Source: Candidatus Omnitrophota bacterium (GTDB lineage Bacteria > Omnitrophota > Gorgyraeia > 2-01-FULL-45-10). Taken from it: a stretch of 14,634 nucleotides of DNA. The stretch covers positions 1 to 14,634 of the forward strand of contig JAPLMG010000240.1 of assembly GCA_026387165.1 (NCBI GenBank), in the 5' to 3' direction. The notes under the pieces are model-generated. The model did not search any database, had not been told where the DNA came from, and was given only the letters and a program-made list of their open reading frames with translations. Shown piece by piece: positions 13,156 through 14,634 of this stretch (the first letter of the stretch is position 1; every line of letters begins with the position of its first letter). A program made the translations under genes and the position numbers.

Positions 13156-14634
13156 TCTCGATAGAGAGATTGCATTTAAGACTGCTGCTGACAGTAATTT
13201 TAATATTTATAATAAACAGTTTTTCCATCGCTGATGAGGCCGTTTACAGGAAGACCCTGGAAAACGGCCTCGTCATTTTGGCAAAAGAGAGCCCTCCAAA
13301 AGACCTCGTCTCCATAAATATAACGGTAAAAGCCGGCCCTTCTTCGGAAGAAGAGTATACCGCTTCCGGGATATCTCACCTTGTGGAACACCTTGTATTC
13401 AAAGGAACGGTATCGCGTAAAGTGGGCGATATCGAAAAAGAGATACGCTCATACGGCGGACTTATAAACGGAGCCGTGTCGCACGATACAACTACTTACG
13501 AGGTGACGGTCCCGGTCAAATATTTCACTCAAGGCCTATCCGTCCTGAAGGACATGCTCGTGAACTCCGTATTCGACAGGATGGAATTGGAGAAAGAGCG
13601 GGAAGTCATAATGAAGGAGATAAAGCTTAATGAGGATGACCCTGAAAAGAAATTGATGACGAGATTATTTGAAAATGCGTACACGGCCCACCCATACAAA
13701 TATCCTCCCATAGGATACGAAAAGATCTTAAGAGCGCTGACGCGCGATGATGTCGTCAAATATTATAACAGGCGCTACGTTCCCAATAATATGGTCATCG
13801 CGGTGGTCGGCGGTATGAACGCCAGGGATGCCGCGTTGGATGTAGAGAAAGAATTCAGCCGCTTCAGAGATCCTTCCTATAGACCGGTGAACAGAGGCGA
13901 AAAAGAGCCTTCTCAGACAGGTAAGAGGGTGGTAGAAGAAGAGGCGCCGGTAACTTTATCGTATCTGGCGCTTGGATTTCATTCGACCGGCATGCTGAAT
14001 AAGGACCTCTTTGCGCTCGACGTGCTCTCCATGATACTGGGGCGCGGTAATAATTCCCGTTTGAATAAGCTGCTGCTGAAAGATAAGAGGGAAGTCCATT
14101 CGATATCGGCGTGGAACTACACACCAATGGATCCGGGCCTCTTTGTGATCACGGCGCTTCTTAACAAAGAAAATATCGGGGCCGCTAAAAAAGATATTTT
14201 GGATGAGATCAAAAAGATAAAGGACGGAGATATTTCTGATAACGAGCTCGAAAGCGCAAAATGCATGGTGATAGGCGATCACATACTATCTCACGAAACG
14301 ATAGAGTACCAGGCCGAGGATCTGAGCGAGGGTGAAGCAATAGCCGGGAACAGCGATTTCTACGACCGCTACGTAGAAGGCGTAAATAAGGTTTCGAAGT
14401 ACGACATAAGAAGAGCGGCGTCTCAATATCTGGATGAAGATAATCTGACCGAGATCTCGCTTGTTCCGAAAGGCAGCGAAACATTGCCCAGCGTATCAGT
14501 ACCAAAAACCCGCACGGAAGAGAAGTTCGAGAAACGCACGCTCGCAAACGGCCTGATATTGCTCATGAGGGTAGACGCTAAAGTTCCTGCCGTATCGATC
14601 ACCGTCGCTTTTTCCGGAGGCCTTATTACCGAAA
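13152..14634 (+). CDS. Secreted M16 (pitrilysin/insulinase-type) zinc peptidase, 3'-partial
   Basis: The frame is open to the window end (494 codons seen). The start is GTG 13152, which overlaps the rpsU stop as GTGA; this is the best choice because it is followed directly by a signal peptide (HLRLLLTVILIFIINSFSIA, about 8-27, cleavage before DEA). The inverted zinc motif HLVEH is at 76-80 (His76, His80, catalytic Glu79), and the third ligand is probably Glu156 in MKEIKLNEDDP, at the standard spacing. After a first ~450-residue unit, FEKRTLANGLILLMRVDAKV (about 463-482) repeats the opening pattern YRKTLENGLVILAKE (32-46), so this is a two-repeat protein of which the second half is cut off. 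It probably degrades peptides in the periplasm. Whether the second repeat is catalytic cannot be seen. Confidence 0.92.
   Translation, partial: MISIERLHLRLLLTVILIFIINSFSIADEAVYRKTLENGLVILAKESPPKDLVSINITVKAGPSSEEEYTASGISHLVEHLVFKGTVSRKVGDIEKEIRSYGGLINGAVSHDTTTYEVTVPVKYFTQGLSVLKDMLVNSVFDRMELEKEREVIMKEIKLNEDDPEKKLMTRLFENAYTAHPYKYPPIGYEKILRALTRDDVVKYYNRRYVPNNMVIAVVGGMNARDAALDVEKEFSRFRDPSYRPVNRGEKEPSQTGKRVVEEEAPVTLSYLALGFHSTGMLNKDLFALDVLSMILGRGNNSRLNKLLLKDKREVHSISAWNYTPMDPGLFVITALLNKENIGAAKKDILDEIKKIKDGDISDNELESAKCMVIGDHILSHETIEYQAEDLSEGEAIAGNSDFYDRYVEGVNKVSKYDIRRAASQYLDEDNLTEISLVPKGSETLPSVSVPKTRTEEKFEKRTLANGLILLMRVDAKVPAVSITVAFSGGLITE

Noticed and set aside
13956..14547. Minus-strand frames opposite the M16 peptidase
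   Set aside because: The + strand here is open throughout and shows the peptidase's ordered family motifs; the antisense frames show none.

Overview
The window is a compact bacterial chromosome segment with every convincing gene on the + strand. Frequent ATA (Ile) and AGG/AGA (Arg) codons, the mix of housekeeping genes, a Gram-negative outer-membrane receptor with TonB, and GC-rich intergenic palindromes would fit an uncultured lineage such as Candidatus Omnitrophota. That assignment is an inference from style and gene content, not a proven placement.

Region 1 (1-8240) is a dense housekeeping block: the 3' part of dnaE, a small unrecognised gene, an HU/IHF-type DNA-binding protein, hisS, aspS, ybeY, a fused diacylglycerol/undecaprenol kinase-PAP2 phosphatase, and recO. 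Several neighbours overlap (unknown gene/HU by 4 bp, ybeY/kinase by 43 bp, kinase/recO by 1 bp), which suggests operon-like translation. AspRS carries the His and Gly that mark the non-discriminating type, and YbeY has an Asp in place of the third metal-binding His.

Region 2 (about 8241-12150) looks like an accessory insert. It holds a small coiled-coil gene with its own promoter and terminator, a solitary pRiA4b ORF-3/TnpR-like gene, and a cobalamin-controlled outer-membrane receptor. The last unit is laid out as a promoter (9458-9485), an AdoCbl-type riboswitch (about 9512-9727), a possible antiterminator, an intrinsic terminator (9823-9852), and then the TonB-dependent receptor (9938-11950). 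GC-rich palindromes sit on both sides of the receptor gene. The downstream one (12007-12140) is a nested, MITE-like inverted-repeat element.

Region 3 (12163-14634) has a TonB protein whose start codon lies about 8 nt after a near-consensus -10 box, so its mRNA is probably leaderless. It is followed by rpsU (ribosomal protein S21) and a secreted two-repeat M16 zinc peptidase that overlaps rpsU by 3 bp at GTGA and runs off the window end.

Working together, the receptor would import B12 or a related corrinoid across the outer membrane with energy passed on by TonB, and the riboswitch would shut the receptor off when cobalamin is plentiful. I see no CRISPR array, rRNA, tRNA, complete transposon, toxin-antitoxin pair or recognisable defence system. 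The most interesting material is regulatory and repeat structure, not a new multi-gene system.
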